Shown here piece after piece: positions 44,741-52,689 of a stretch of 64,000 nucleotides of DNA. Position 1 is the stretch's first letter. Each line of letters begins with the position of its first letter. The notes beneath the pieces are model-generated. The model searched no databases, had not been told where the DNA came from, and worked only from the letters and a program-made list of their open reading frames with translations. This DNA comes from an uncultured bacterium (lineage in GTDB: Bacteria > Bacillota > Clostridia > Lachnospirales > Lachnospiraceae): positions 4,218 through 68,217 of the forward strand of contig CAOKFN010000023.1 in the NCBI GenBank assembly GCA_948467735.1, given 5' to 3'. The position numbers were made by a program, and so were the translations under genes.

Positions 44741-47620
44741 TTAAACCGCTTCTTCCGTTACGCTTTCAGGATCGACAATTTTGTCCCAAAACTCCATAAA
44801 GTCCTTTGTCATCTCCCTGATTTCATTGATAAGCGCTTCTTCCTCTTCTAATAGCTCTATGTTCTTTTGGTATTTTTTCCTGTCGTCCACGCTTGTGACG
44901 AAGTATTCCAAGTTCTCGTTTAAGGACTTGTTCGTGTCTTTGAAATATTCGCTGATTTCCACGATCCGCTGCACCACCTGCCCTATCAGCGCCTTTTTCT
45001 CTTCCTCTATACATTTCGGCATGCCCATCTCCAGCCAGACTCCCCTTATTTCCTTGTTTGCGTCATGAAATATTTTGTCAAACTCATCCTTATCTATCTT
45101 TCTTGTCTTTTTCTTTTCGCAATTCCATGTATCGTATTTTATATTTTCACGAAGCCTTTGGAACAAATTTGGCTTTTCATACAAAGACTTACTCAAATAT
45201 TCTGTCATTTTGCCAATACTTTCCCTCTTTTGAAATTTGCATTCCAAGCTTAAGCTTTCTTTTACAGGATTATCAAAGCTAAAATTAGGGACGGACGGAA
45301 GCATATAATCACAGTCATATTTTTTCAGCTTCCCTTTATACACGTCGATACACTGTCTCACCTCCTCGATTCTAAAATTAAGAATTTCCGTACATTCCTC
45401 GTTCAGCATGCACATGACGATTGCTCCATTGCTTTCTGCCTTCCAAATATCCTCTATTACATTCTCCGCGCTCTTCCGGACAACATCTTCAATCCACCTA
45501 TCCGCCGCCGAATAAAGAATTTCGCCTTTCTGAGACTCAAGCTGCTCTGCGCTTCCTTTTTTTATGTACTCACAAAAGGCCTCCACTCCCTTCTCTCCGT
45601 ACCCGTCCAAATACTGCCTAAAGCTCTTCTCCGTCTTGCCCTCCTCGATTTCCTTTATGTCTTCAAACCCCAGCTTCTCAGATTTGCCCCCTCTTTTCGC
45701 ATCATCCTGATATATGCTCAAACTGCATACGACACCTTTCTTTTTTTTAAGCTCTTCCAGCCTCTCAAGTTCCCCCTGCTTAATTTCATCCACCAAGATT
45801 TTCTGTATGTCTTTCTTAAATTCATCTATGATGCCAGTTATCTCCTTGATAGATTCGTCGTCTTTCTCTATAAGCCTTCTGATATTGCCAATCCTGCTGA
45901 TAATTGCCTGAATTTTCTGCTGTTGTGAATCAATTTGATAGGCAACCGAATTCACCAGCTCGTCTCTCGCCTTGGTCTGAGCAATATAGGCAATGTATTT
46001 CAGCAGATCCGGCATGCCGCTGTACCGTTTTAAATCCTCCAGCGTAATATTCTCCAGATTGCTGCACATCCGCAGATTTCCCACTTGACCGTCCAGAAAC
46101 GACAGCTGGCCTCTCACATTCTTATGCTCGCCTGAGATGGCTCTTAAATCCATATAAAGGTCTTTTGACTGCTTTAATTCCTCGCCGCATTCCTTTTCCG
46201 CCTCCAACGCATAAAAATACTGAAGGGCGGATGTGGCGAAAATGGCGCAGTCGCTGTAGCATGGATCAATCTTCTTCAGCCTTTCCCTGATATAATCAAT
46301 GGATTTTATGACTGATTTCGTTGTATTGGCGTCATTGTACCTTTGGTCGATCTTGTTGATGACCAGAATCAGGGAGGCGAACTTCTCCTGTTCATTGAAT
46401 TTTTTCTTGATCTCTTTCAGGTAAGCCTCCTCCGTATCCGTCAGATGCTTGGCATAGTCGATGGCGAACACGGCCACATCGCTCTGCTCCATGGCGGCCC
46501 ATGCTTTTTCCCGATGGGCCGTTCCCGCCGCGTCCGGCCCCGGCGTATCGAAAACCGTGTAGGCTTCAAAATTGCTTTTGGCGCTTACATACTCGATATC
46601 CATATCGGGTATGGCAAAGCCCTCCGAGGCATTCTCCTGAGCCTTCTTAAATTCTTCGCCGACCTTCCTGCGGATTCCTTCCGCCGAATCGGCCTCCGCC
46701 TGTTCGCCGTTATAGCTCAGACGGTACTTCTGATCCGGACTTTTTTTATAGATACAGCTGTTGGGCGTCGCAAGCTCCAGACTTGTGGGCGCAAGCTCCT
46801 CTCCGATCATGCCGTTCACAATGACGCTCTTTCCCGTCTTCTTAGAGGCCGCAACGGCGATTTTCAACTGCCTGTTCCGTGCCTTCTCAATCTGGCGGCG
46901 CACCTCTTCGCAGGAAGCCTTTACGTCCGCCAATATCTTCCTCTTTTCTTCGTTCCCTTTGTTTTCTTCGTTTTGTCTGCTGCCTGTATTTCCTGTGCTG
47001 TCTATGGTTTCTGTGCTGCTTGCGTTTCCTTTGTTGTCTGTGTCGCCTGTGGTTTCTTCACTTTCTTCGTTTCCTTCGTTTTCCTTACTTTCTTTGCCGC
47101 CTTCACCAATTTCTATCTCATCCAGTTCGGCCAGCGCCTGATTCAGCCTGCTGTCCAGACCGTCGATGCAGGCCATGAAGCGTTTGGCCTTGTCATGGTC
47201 CTTGGCTTCCTTTTCAAGCATAACCTCCGCTGTGGTAAGCGGATACCCTATATAAATCAGCTGCTGGACAACCTCCGCCAATGTGCTCCTCTGGTTGTCG
47301 TTTACAATGATTTGGCAGTTCCTCCCGTCAAGCAGCTCCACCAGCCTGCTTATGGACGCGGCGTGTTTCTTTACCAGCTTGGAACCGCCTGCCGTTTGAC
47401 AGCAGGTCAGATCCAGTCCCTCTTTTTGATAACATATTTTCAGCTTAAACTGATACTCCTCCGCAAGCTTTCCGTCCTCGGCCAGCATGCCGATGTAGGC
47501 ATACAGCGGCGTTGTCTTATGGGTATATATAAATACCGCCTTTTCGTCCGCTTCCATTTCTTTCGTTATCTTCTTGGCGTCGGCAATGATATTTTGCCCG
47601 TCTAAATAGATATATTTCAT
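44741..47620 (-). CDS. Dynamin-like GTPase with N-terminal PIN-like domain
   Basis: A 959-residue protein. The N-terminal 150 residues resemble PIN-like nucleases: YIYLDGQN with Asp7, then FIYTH, KEGLDLTC with Asp70, and CQIIVNDNQ with Asp108, the acidic positions expected. A low-complexity Glu/Asn/Gly/Thr linker spans about 172-225. The dynamin GTPase follows: AASKKTGKS (257-265), DTPG (358-361) and INKID (421-425), then long helical stalk segments. The P-loop lacks the leading glycine. The start follows GGGGAGGTG; an ATG eight codons upstream is less likely. It lies 51 bases after the first dynamin-like gene. Paired bacterial dynamins often assemble together on membranes. The nuclease call is structural inference. 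Confidence 0.8.
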   Translation of the reverse strand: MKYIYLDGQNIIADAKKITKEMEADEKAVFIYTHKTTPLYAYIGMLAEDGKLAEEYQFKLKICYQKEGLDLTCCQTAGGSKLVKKHAASISRLVELLDGRNCQIIVNDNQRSTLAEVVQQLIYIGYPLTTAEVMLEKEAKDHDKAKRFMACIDGLDSRLNQALAELDEIEIGEGGKESKENEGNEESEETTGDTDNKGNASSTETIDSTGNTGSRQNEENKGNEEKRKILADVKASCEEVRRQIEKARNRQLKIAVAASKKTGKSVIVNGMIGEELAPTSLELATPNSCIYKKSPDQKYRLSYNGEQAEADSAEGIRRKVGEEFKKAQENASEGFAIPDMDIEYVSAKSNFEAYTVFDTPGPDAAGTAHREKAWAAMEQSDVAVFAIDYAKHLTDTEEAYLKEIKKKFNEQEKFASLILVINKIDQRYNDANTTKSVIKSIDYIRERLKKIDPCYSDCAIFATSALQYFYALEAEKECGEELKQSKDLYMDLRAISGEHKNVRGQLSFLDGQVGNLRMCSNLENITLEDLKRYSGMPDLLKYIAYIAQTKARDELVNSVAYQIDSQQQKIQAIISRIGNIRRLIEKDDESIKEITGIIDEFKKDIQKILVDEIKQGELERLEELKKKKGVVCSLSIYQDDAKRGGKSEKLGFEDIKEIEEGKTEKSFRQYLDGYGEKGVEAFCEYIKKGSAEQLESQKGEILYSAADRWIEDVVRKSAENVIEDIWKAESNGAIVMCMLNEECTEILNFRIEEVRQCIDVYKGKLKKYDCDYMLPSVPNFSFDNPVKESLSLECKFQKRESIGKMTEYLSKSLYEKPNLFQRLRENIKYDTWNCEKKKTRKIDKDEFDKIFHDANKEIRGVWLEMGMPKCIEEEKKALIGQVVQRIVEISEYFKDTNKSLNENLEYFVTSVDDRKKYQKNIELLEEEEALINEIREMTKDFMEFWDKIVDPESVTEEAV

Positions 47621-47671
47621 CTTAGCACCTCCCCGATGAATCATTGAAAGTGATTTCGTATTTTGTATTTT

Positions 47672-50218
47672 TTAATCGATCTGGTTCAAAAGCTCCCTGA
47701 TATTCTTTAGACAGGCCGCGTTCAGCCTGCGCTTTCCTTCCCTTTCTTCTATCTCATCATATTCCTTATACTTGATAAGCCACATATTGTCCGAAAGGAA
47801 TCTTCGGAATTCTCCCTTTCCCACATAATCCTTGATATCGTCAATAATTTTCTCTTCTTTTGCCGCGAAAGATTTTTCTATATTGATGGCGTTGACGAAG
47901 GCGTTCCATAAAATATCGTGGAGTATCTCCACATCGTCCTGAAAATCCTGCTTGATATTGTCATAGGCGCTGCCGAAATCCCTCCTCCGGCGGGCGTGGA
48001 ATTCCACATACTGCTCCTCATAATTCTTCCTGTCGGCAATATCCGCCGTATATATGCTCCGGGACTCTTTTTCCCTTCCCAGCGCCTTCCTTAGCAAATC
48101 CTTGGCCAGAAAGCTCCGGGTTCTGGCATCCTGATTCCGGTCGATATCCAAACAGACCTTGGCCACAATATCCAGCACATTCAGCGGCGCAGCCCTGCCG
48201 ATGAGCGTTACCAGATCCAATAATTCGTCAACATTGTCCTCAAAGAGAGCTTTCACCTGCTCGCAGGCCTTGGCGGCGTTCTCTTTCTCCTCCCTCCCGG
48301 TGTGGAGCAGCAGCAATCTGCACATGGGCAGGTCTCCGATTCTGTCGTTGATGTACGCGACGCTCTCATCCTCCTGTCCGGGCCTGTAAAAAATGGACAG
48401 ACTGTAAAAATTATTCATATCGCTGTAAAAACGGTTCAGCCTCTCCCCGCTGCCATAGGGATTCAGAATCAATATTTCGTAGATATCTCTGGAAAAACGC
48501 TCCACAAGGCTCTGATAGTAATTGCTTTCCTCCCGCCCAATCATGGATCCAAACAATTCCCCCATGCTCTTCCTTACCTTCTCCGCATTGCGGGCGTCCT
48601 TTTTCACCCCGATGGCTTCCAGACATCTATCGATAATTCCCTCCTCGTACTTTTTATGTTCATCCAGCACCATCTTGACCACTTCTCTGCTGAATTCGTC
48701 ATACATTTCGCGAAAATGCTCGCTGCGGATTCTGGCGTCAACCTTATTGGGCTGGGGATTCCCGCTCAGATCCGTAAACGCCTGATGCCAATGTTCGATT
48801 TCCTCATCCGTAATTCTGCTGTTCTCCAAGGATACAAGGCTGTCAATCTTTCTGCGGATATTGTCCGAAAGCGGCCTGCCCCCTATGTCGTTTCTAATCA
48901 GGCTCCGATATTCGTCCAAGCTCTCCGGAATCTTCTTCGCGGCCTCCCAAACAAAGTCCACCGTCAAGAGGCGCGTCTCGCCGTCCTCTCCTATTTCCTC
49001 CTTATATTCCTGCAAGACCTCCTTGAAGACGTCCTTCAAATCCTCCTGCAGCTTATTGATGCGGCGTTTTAATACCTCAAAGCGCTGGGTATCGTTATAA
49101 TTTTTCAAAAGGGTTCTGATCTTCTCTATGCCGTCCCCGTGCGGAAGCCCCTTCTCCTCCACCGCTTTTCTGAAATTCTCTCCCTCAATCTGCCCGCATG
49201 CCTGAAGGTGCGCGTTTGCCGAGCCGAAAACAATTCTCCACTTTTCGCTTTCATTGACATAAGGGTATCTGTTTATCCACTCTTCATAGGTAATTTCTTG
49301 GTTTTTCGCGAAATCGCTTGCCCGGTCGGATTTATTGGCAAATACGAAAAGTTTTTCCTTTAACTGAGTCCCGTCGTTGTCCGACTCCCGGAAAATTTTC
49401 AGCACGTCCCCGGTAATGCTGGGCTCGTCCCCTTTTGCCACCATTACGATGGCGTCGGCACTCCTCATTTTGCTCAAGGTCTGTTCCTTGTGCATCTCCG
49501 TGGGCGAATTAAAGCCCGGGACGTCGTAAATAATCGCGTTCTTCATTTTATCCAATACCTTTGAGCCGATCCGCACTTCCTTTACCGCGATTGCCTGCGC
49601 GGGCTTTTTGATAAAACCCTGAAATTCCTCCTGCTTCAGCTCCTCTTCTCTGTAGGTTCTGTCCTGCTCGCCCAGATACCTTGAAATCTCTCCCTTATTT
49701 GAAATAATATTCCGTATATCTTCATTCAATGTCTCGTCAAACCGGCTGCCCTGTCCGCCGCGCTGTTCGTACAATTCCTCATACTTGGACATGGTAAGGG
49801 TCTTGTAGGAATAACTTTCCGCGTTTTCAATCCCTATCTTTTTCAGCTTGTCCACAAAGTCGCGTTCAAATTCGCCCTGCCCGTAGAACCTGACCACAGC
49901 GTCATCCACAGGGGCGTATCGGATGCAGGTCGCCGTATAGGTACAGCGCTGGTCGTCCGTGGGCAGAAGATTATTTTCGATGAACGCGTTTGAAAAGGAG
50001 CTCTTCCCCGCCTTCTCCAATCCCACGATGGCAATTTCAAATTCGTTATTTTTTAGCTTTTGATATACAAGCGCCGCTTCCGATTGGATTTTCCGAAGCC
50101 TCTTTTCCATATCGCCGGTGATAATGTCGCCGCTTTCCATCTTTAAAATGCTGGCTATTTTTTCGGCTATCTTCTGCGCTTTGTTTTCATACATTTGCTT
50201 TTCCGTTTCTTGGCTCAT
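47672..50218 (-). CDS. Dynamin-like GTPase
   Basis: An 848-residue large GTPase. The G1 motif GLEKAGKSS is at 66-74, a G2 threonine lies in CTYTAT (about 92-97), G3 is DVPG (232-235) and G4 NKSD (295-298). Residues 1-60 and the region after 380 are long amphipathic helices, as in the neck and stalk of bacterial dynamins. No membrane helix is evident. Bacterial dynamins remodel or protect membranes, and some act against phage. The ATG follows AAAGGAGG and its first bases overlap the stop of a possible 38-codon basic frame. It is the first large gene after the WYL regulator. Confidence 0.88.
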   Translation of the reverse strand: MSQETEKQMYENKAQKIAEKIASILKMESGDIITGDMEKRLRKIQSEAALVYQKLKNNEFEIAIVGLEKAGKSSFSNAFIENNLLPTDDQRCTYTATCIRYAPVDDAVVRFYGQGEFERDFVDKLKKIGIENAESYSYKTLTMSKYEELYEQRGGQGSRFDETLNEDIRNIISNKGEISRYLGEQDRTYREEELKQEEFQGFIKKPAQAIAVKEVRIGSKVLDKMKNAIIYDVPGFNSPTEMHKEQTLSKMRSADAIVMVAKGDEPSITGDVLKIFRESDNDGTQLKEKLFVFANKSDRASDFAKNQEITYEEWINRYPYVNESEKWRIVFGSANAHLQACGQIEGENFRKAVEEKGLPHGDGIEKIRTLLKNYNDTQRFEVLKRRINKLQEDLKDVFKEVLQEYKEEIGEDGETRLLTVDFVWEAAKKIPESLDEYRSLIRNDIGGRPLSDNIRRKIDSLVSLENSRITDEEIEHWHQAFTDLSGNPQPNKVDARIRSEHFREMYDEFSREVVKMVLDEHKKYEEGIIDRCLEAIGVKKDARNAEKVRKSMGELFGSMIGREESNYYQSLVERFSRDIYEILILNPYGSGERLNRFYSDMNNFYSLSIFYRPGQEDESVAYINDRIGDLPMCRLLLLHTGREEKENAAKACEQVKALFEDNVDELLDLVTLIGRAAPLNVLDIVAKVCLDIDRNQDARTRSFLAKDLLRKALGREKESRSIYTADIADRKNYEEQYVEFHARRRRDFGSAYDNIKQDFQDDVEILHDILWNAFVNAINIEKSFAAKEEKIIDDIKDYVGKGEFRRFLSDNMWLIKYKEYDEIEEREGKRRLNAACLKNIRELLNQID

Positions 50219-50331
50219 TTGTTACTCCTCCTTTGTTTGTCTCTTGGCCTTTTTTGTTTTCTCTGTCTTCGTACCTTTCTGCTTCTCTGGCTTCTCGCCT
50301 TTCGATTTCTCTGCGTTTTTGCCTTTCCCAT
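50215..50331 (-). CDS. Possible 38-residue Arg/Lys-rich peptide
   Basis: An ATG frame in the gap between the WYL regulator and the first dynamin gene, encoding a peptide made almost only of Arg, Lys, Gln, Ser and Asn. Its TGA overlaps the dynamin start in the coupled form ATGA. A Shine-Dalgarno is weak. The region is purine-rich, so such composition can arise by chance; a second frame is Lys/Glu-rich but lacks a start. Confidence 0.25.
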   Translation of the reverse strand: MGKAKTQRNRKARSQRSRKVRRQRKQKRPRDKQRRSNK

Positions 50332-50354
50332 ACTTTCTGTCTTTTATAGCCTTC

Positions 50355-51329
50355 TTATATGCCGTTCACCCCCTCCGTCCTCTTAATAATCTCAATATTA
50401 TCGCCCTGACTTCTAATCCACATATCTATTCCCCTGCCAAAAACCTCTACGGCCACCACATATACGCCCTCTTCTTTTGACAAGACCTTCGCAGTGGGCA
50501 GCCTGTCCAGCACGGCTTCTATATTTCCGCCAAAATACTTAAATGTTATCTTCTGCAGCCTGCCCCCATACATAAATTGAATCCTTTTTCTAAATTCCCC
50601 TTCCTTAAACTTATCCTTATACTCAATGCGGAAGGTCTCCCCCGGCACTTTCAGTTCCTTGATTCTATCAATGCGATAAATGGTTGGAAACGGGTCGTTA
50701 ATAACCTCAAAATCCTTCCTCACGTCCTCGTCGTCTATGAATGCCGCAAGATAGAAATAAAACTCTGAAAACATAACTGCCGCGGGCCTGAGCCTGCGGT
50801 TCACCGCCTCCCCATCCTTTGTCCGTTTATATTTTATATCTATGTATTGGCTTTTGCGGATGGCCTGTCCAATCTCCCACAAGGTATCCATGAACCTTGT
50901 CTTATGCTGCAGCTCCGTATAATAGTGCAGTTCACTGCGGATAAGTTCATCGACGTCTTTTTGACAGCTTTGGGGGACACAGCAGGAAATCAGCCTGCAA
51001 ACCATATCTTTCATCTCCTCTTTAATAAAAGCGCGGCTGTCCAGTAAAATCTTGCACAAAGCCAGTATCTCGCTGTTGGAAAATTTATGCCTGTCTAAAT
51101 GCTCCATGCGATAGCCCCCGCCCTTCCTATCATACACAATGGCATTGGTACATCCTCCGTCCCCCATATCCACTAAGAAATTGCGGATACTGTCTATATC
51201 TCTCTGGATAGTCCGCTTATCCACTTCATATCTTTGAGCCTCCTCCGCCTTATTCACCAGATAACCGTTCATGAGCTTTGTGTAAATTTCAAGAGTCCGT
51301 TCCACCTTTTCAATCTTTATCTTTTTCAT
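50355..51329 (-). CDS. WYL-domain transcriptional regulator
   Basis: A 324-residue DNA-binding protein. An N-terminal winged helix-turn-helix (about 1-65: VDKRTIQRDIDSIRNFL) is followed by a helical linker, a WYL domain (about 150-235, with IKYKRTKDGEAVNRRLRPAAVMFSEFYFYLAAF split around the ligand pocket) and a WCX-type C-terminal domain. WYL regulators often control phage-defence islands and sense nucleic-acid-related ligands. The start follows AAGGAG. It is the promoter-proximal gene of the dynamin operon, 136 bases before the first GTPase, and probably regulates it. Confidence 0.9.
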   Translation of the reverse strand: MKKIKIEKVERTLEIYTKLMNGYLVNKAEEAQRYEVDKRTIQRDIDSIRNFLVDMGDGGCTNAIVYDRKGGGYRMEHLDRHKFSNSEILALCKILLDSRAFIKEEMKDMVCRLISCCVPQSCQKDVDELIRSELHYYTELQHKTRFMDTLWEIGQAIRKSQYIDIKYKRTKDGEAVNRRLRPAAVMFSEFYFYLAAFIDDEDVRKDFEVINDPFPTIYRIDRIKELKVPGETFRIEYKDKFKEGEFRKRIQFMYGGRLQKITFKYFGGNIEAVLDRLPTAKVLSKEEGVYVVAVEVFGRGIDMWIRSQGDNIEIIKRTEGVNGI

Positions 51330-51353
51330 AAGAAACTCCTTTGCGATATTTCC

Positions 51354-51384
51354 ATTATACTCATAGGTTATGACAAACTATGTC
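51354..51384 (-). promoter_or_regulatory. Promoter and possible operator of WYL-dynamin operon
   Basis: A perfect TATAAT lies at 51359-51354, giving a leader of about 18 bases. The -35 region is poor and is replaced by GACA-AACTA-TGTC (51372-51384), a short inverted repeat placed where an autoregulating repressor or activator would bind. Confidence 0.45.
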
Positions 51385-51588
51385 TATCTCAAATATTTCT
51401 TGGTTTAATTATTAATATAAACAGCCAAATAGTACCCTCTATGTCCAATATTCATGTCCACTTTTCTCTCAGTTCTTTTCCTGTGTGGTATTCGGCTGTC
51501 AAATTTCAGGCGGCATCTCATTCATTGAGATTCCGAGAAATTTCAATTGTTCCTCCGGATATGTCCGAAAACCCGGTCCGCGATCTTT

Positions 51589-51927
51589 TTACCTATGGAT
51601 TATACCCCCCCCAACACTTCTGTCAATTAATTTTCTAAACATATCCTGTTGCTGCTTGTCAAGGACATACTCACCCTGTTTTCCATGCTCTAAATCTTGG
51701 AAAATGACACGCTTACATTTGTGTATGCCATTTGCATAACCTTAGCTTACACAAATGATGATATTAAATGTCCTTGTTAACTGGCTTTCTATCAGTATCC
51801 TTAACCGATTTCCGACAGAAAATCCCAAGTCGTTATAGTCCGCGTCAACCAGTACATACTTAATTGTGACATCTACAATCTCATCTTCCGTCAAGTTACA
51901 ATCCTCTGGGTGGAGTGCTTTGTATAG
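51589..51927 (-). pseudogene. Remnant of PD-(D/E)XK nuclease-like gene
   Basis: One reading frame with an internal TAA (51742-51744). The first part encodes LHPEDCNLTEDEIVDVTIKY, then DYNDLGF and ILIESQLTRTFNI. I recall this pattern from Lachnospiraceae Rpn-like nuclease/transposase-related proteins, where Asp in NDLGF and E-x-Q form the nuclease site. The second part (HKCKRVIFQDLEHGKQGEY) is not recognised. There is no start codon and the frame ends early. The whole 51330-52146 gap holds no other gene I can support. Confidence 0.45.
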
Positions 51928-52146
51928 TTAAAACAGATTCTTTCTATCTTGGAATAAATTCGTGAATACATATCAAAAATCGAAGACGGCCCACAAACAA
52001 TAACAAACCGGCCTGAAAAAATGAAAACATCTTGACTGGAACGGCATTTAAGCATATTCTGTAAATATCCGCGCAGATAGGGCCGCAAAGCCAATCCTCT
52101 GCCCGGAACATGGCCCGCGGGAATACATATGAAAGGAAAAATCGTC

Positions 52147-52578
52147 ATGACACAAAAAAACGTCCGCTTAACAGAAGCGGAGCAAAAAAGATTGGAAATT
52201 ATGGAAAAACGATACCGCAAAGCCGCAAGAGAACGTTTTGAGATCCGCACGGCCCATTATCATCAAATCACGGGCGGGCATTACACTTCCATTACCGTCA
52301 GGGATCAGAAAAGCCGCTGGGGAAGCTGTTCCACCAGCGGCACTCTGTCCTTTAATTATCGTCTTATCTTTGCCCCGCCCATTGTGCTTGATTATGTGGT
52401 GGTTCACGAACTCTGCCACCTGACTCACATGAATCATTCCAAAGATTTCTGGAACATGGTCCGCAGCGTCATGCCGGATTATCAAATCCACAGACAATGG
52501 CTGCGGAACCACGGCCATGAGCTGACTCTGGAAGCGCATCTGACCAAGCTGGGCATCCCTGTGGCCTTGGATCCTTAA
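52147..52578 (+). CDS. YgjP-type (DUF45) zinc metallopeptidase-like protein
   Basis: A 143-residue protein with the YgjP/SprT-related zincin core: YTSITVRDQKSRWGSCS, then LDYVVVHELCHLTHMNHSKDFW, in which HELCH and the later His are the zinc ligands and Glu the catalytic base. Family members are usually about 230 residues, so this is a short form lacking most of the N-terminal part. The start after AAAGGA is preferred; an ATG six codons earlier (52129) is possible. The substrate is unknown. Confidence 0.8.
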   Translation: MTQKNVRLTEAEQKRLEIMEKRYRKAARERFEIRTAHYHQITGGHYTSITVRDQKSRWGSCSTSGTLSFNYRLIFAPPIVLDYVVVHELCHLTHMNHSKDFWNMVRSVMPDYQIHRQWLRNHGHELTLEAHLTKLGIPVALDP

Positions 52579-52689
52579 GCACAGGCTTCCGGCCTCTCCC
52601 GGCCGGCACGCCCGACTGCTGTTACGGCGCCGCTTTTGATGTATCGCTCCGGCAGTACATACCATTCATAATAACCCGCAAAATCCCCG

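Noticed and set aside
46343..47605. 420-codon plus-strand frame opposite the second dynamin gene
   Set aside because: Phe/Leu-rich antisense reading of a low-complexity linker and GTPase domain; no start signal.
51234..51638. 134-codon plus-strand frame opposite the WYL promoter
   Set aside because: It runs antisense across the regulator start and promoter, with no start signal or family match.
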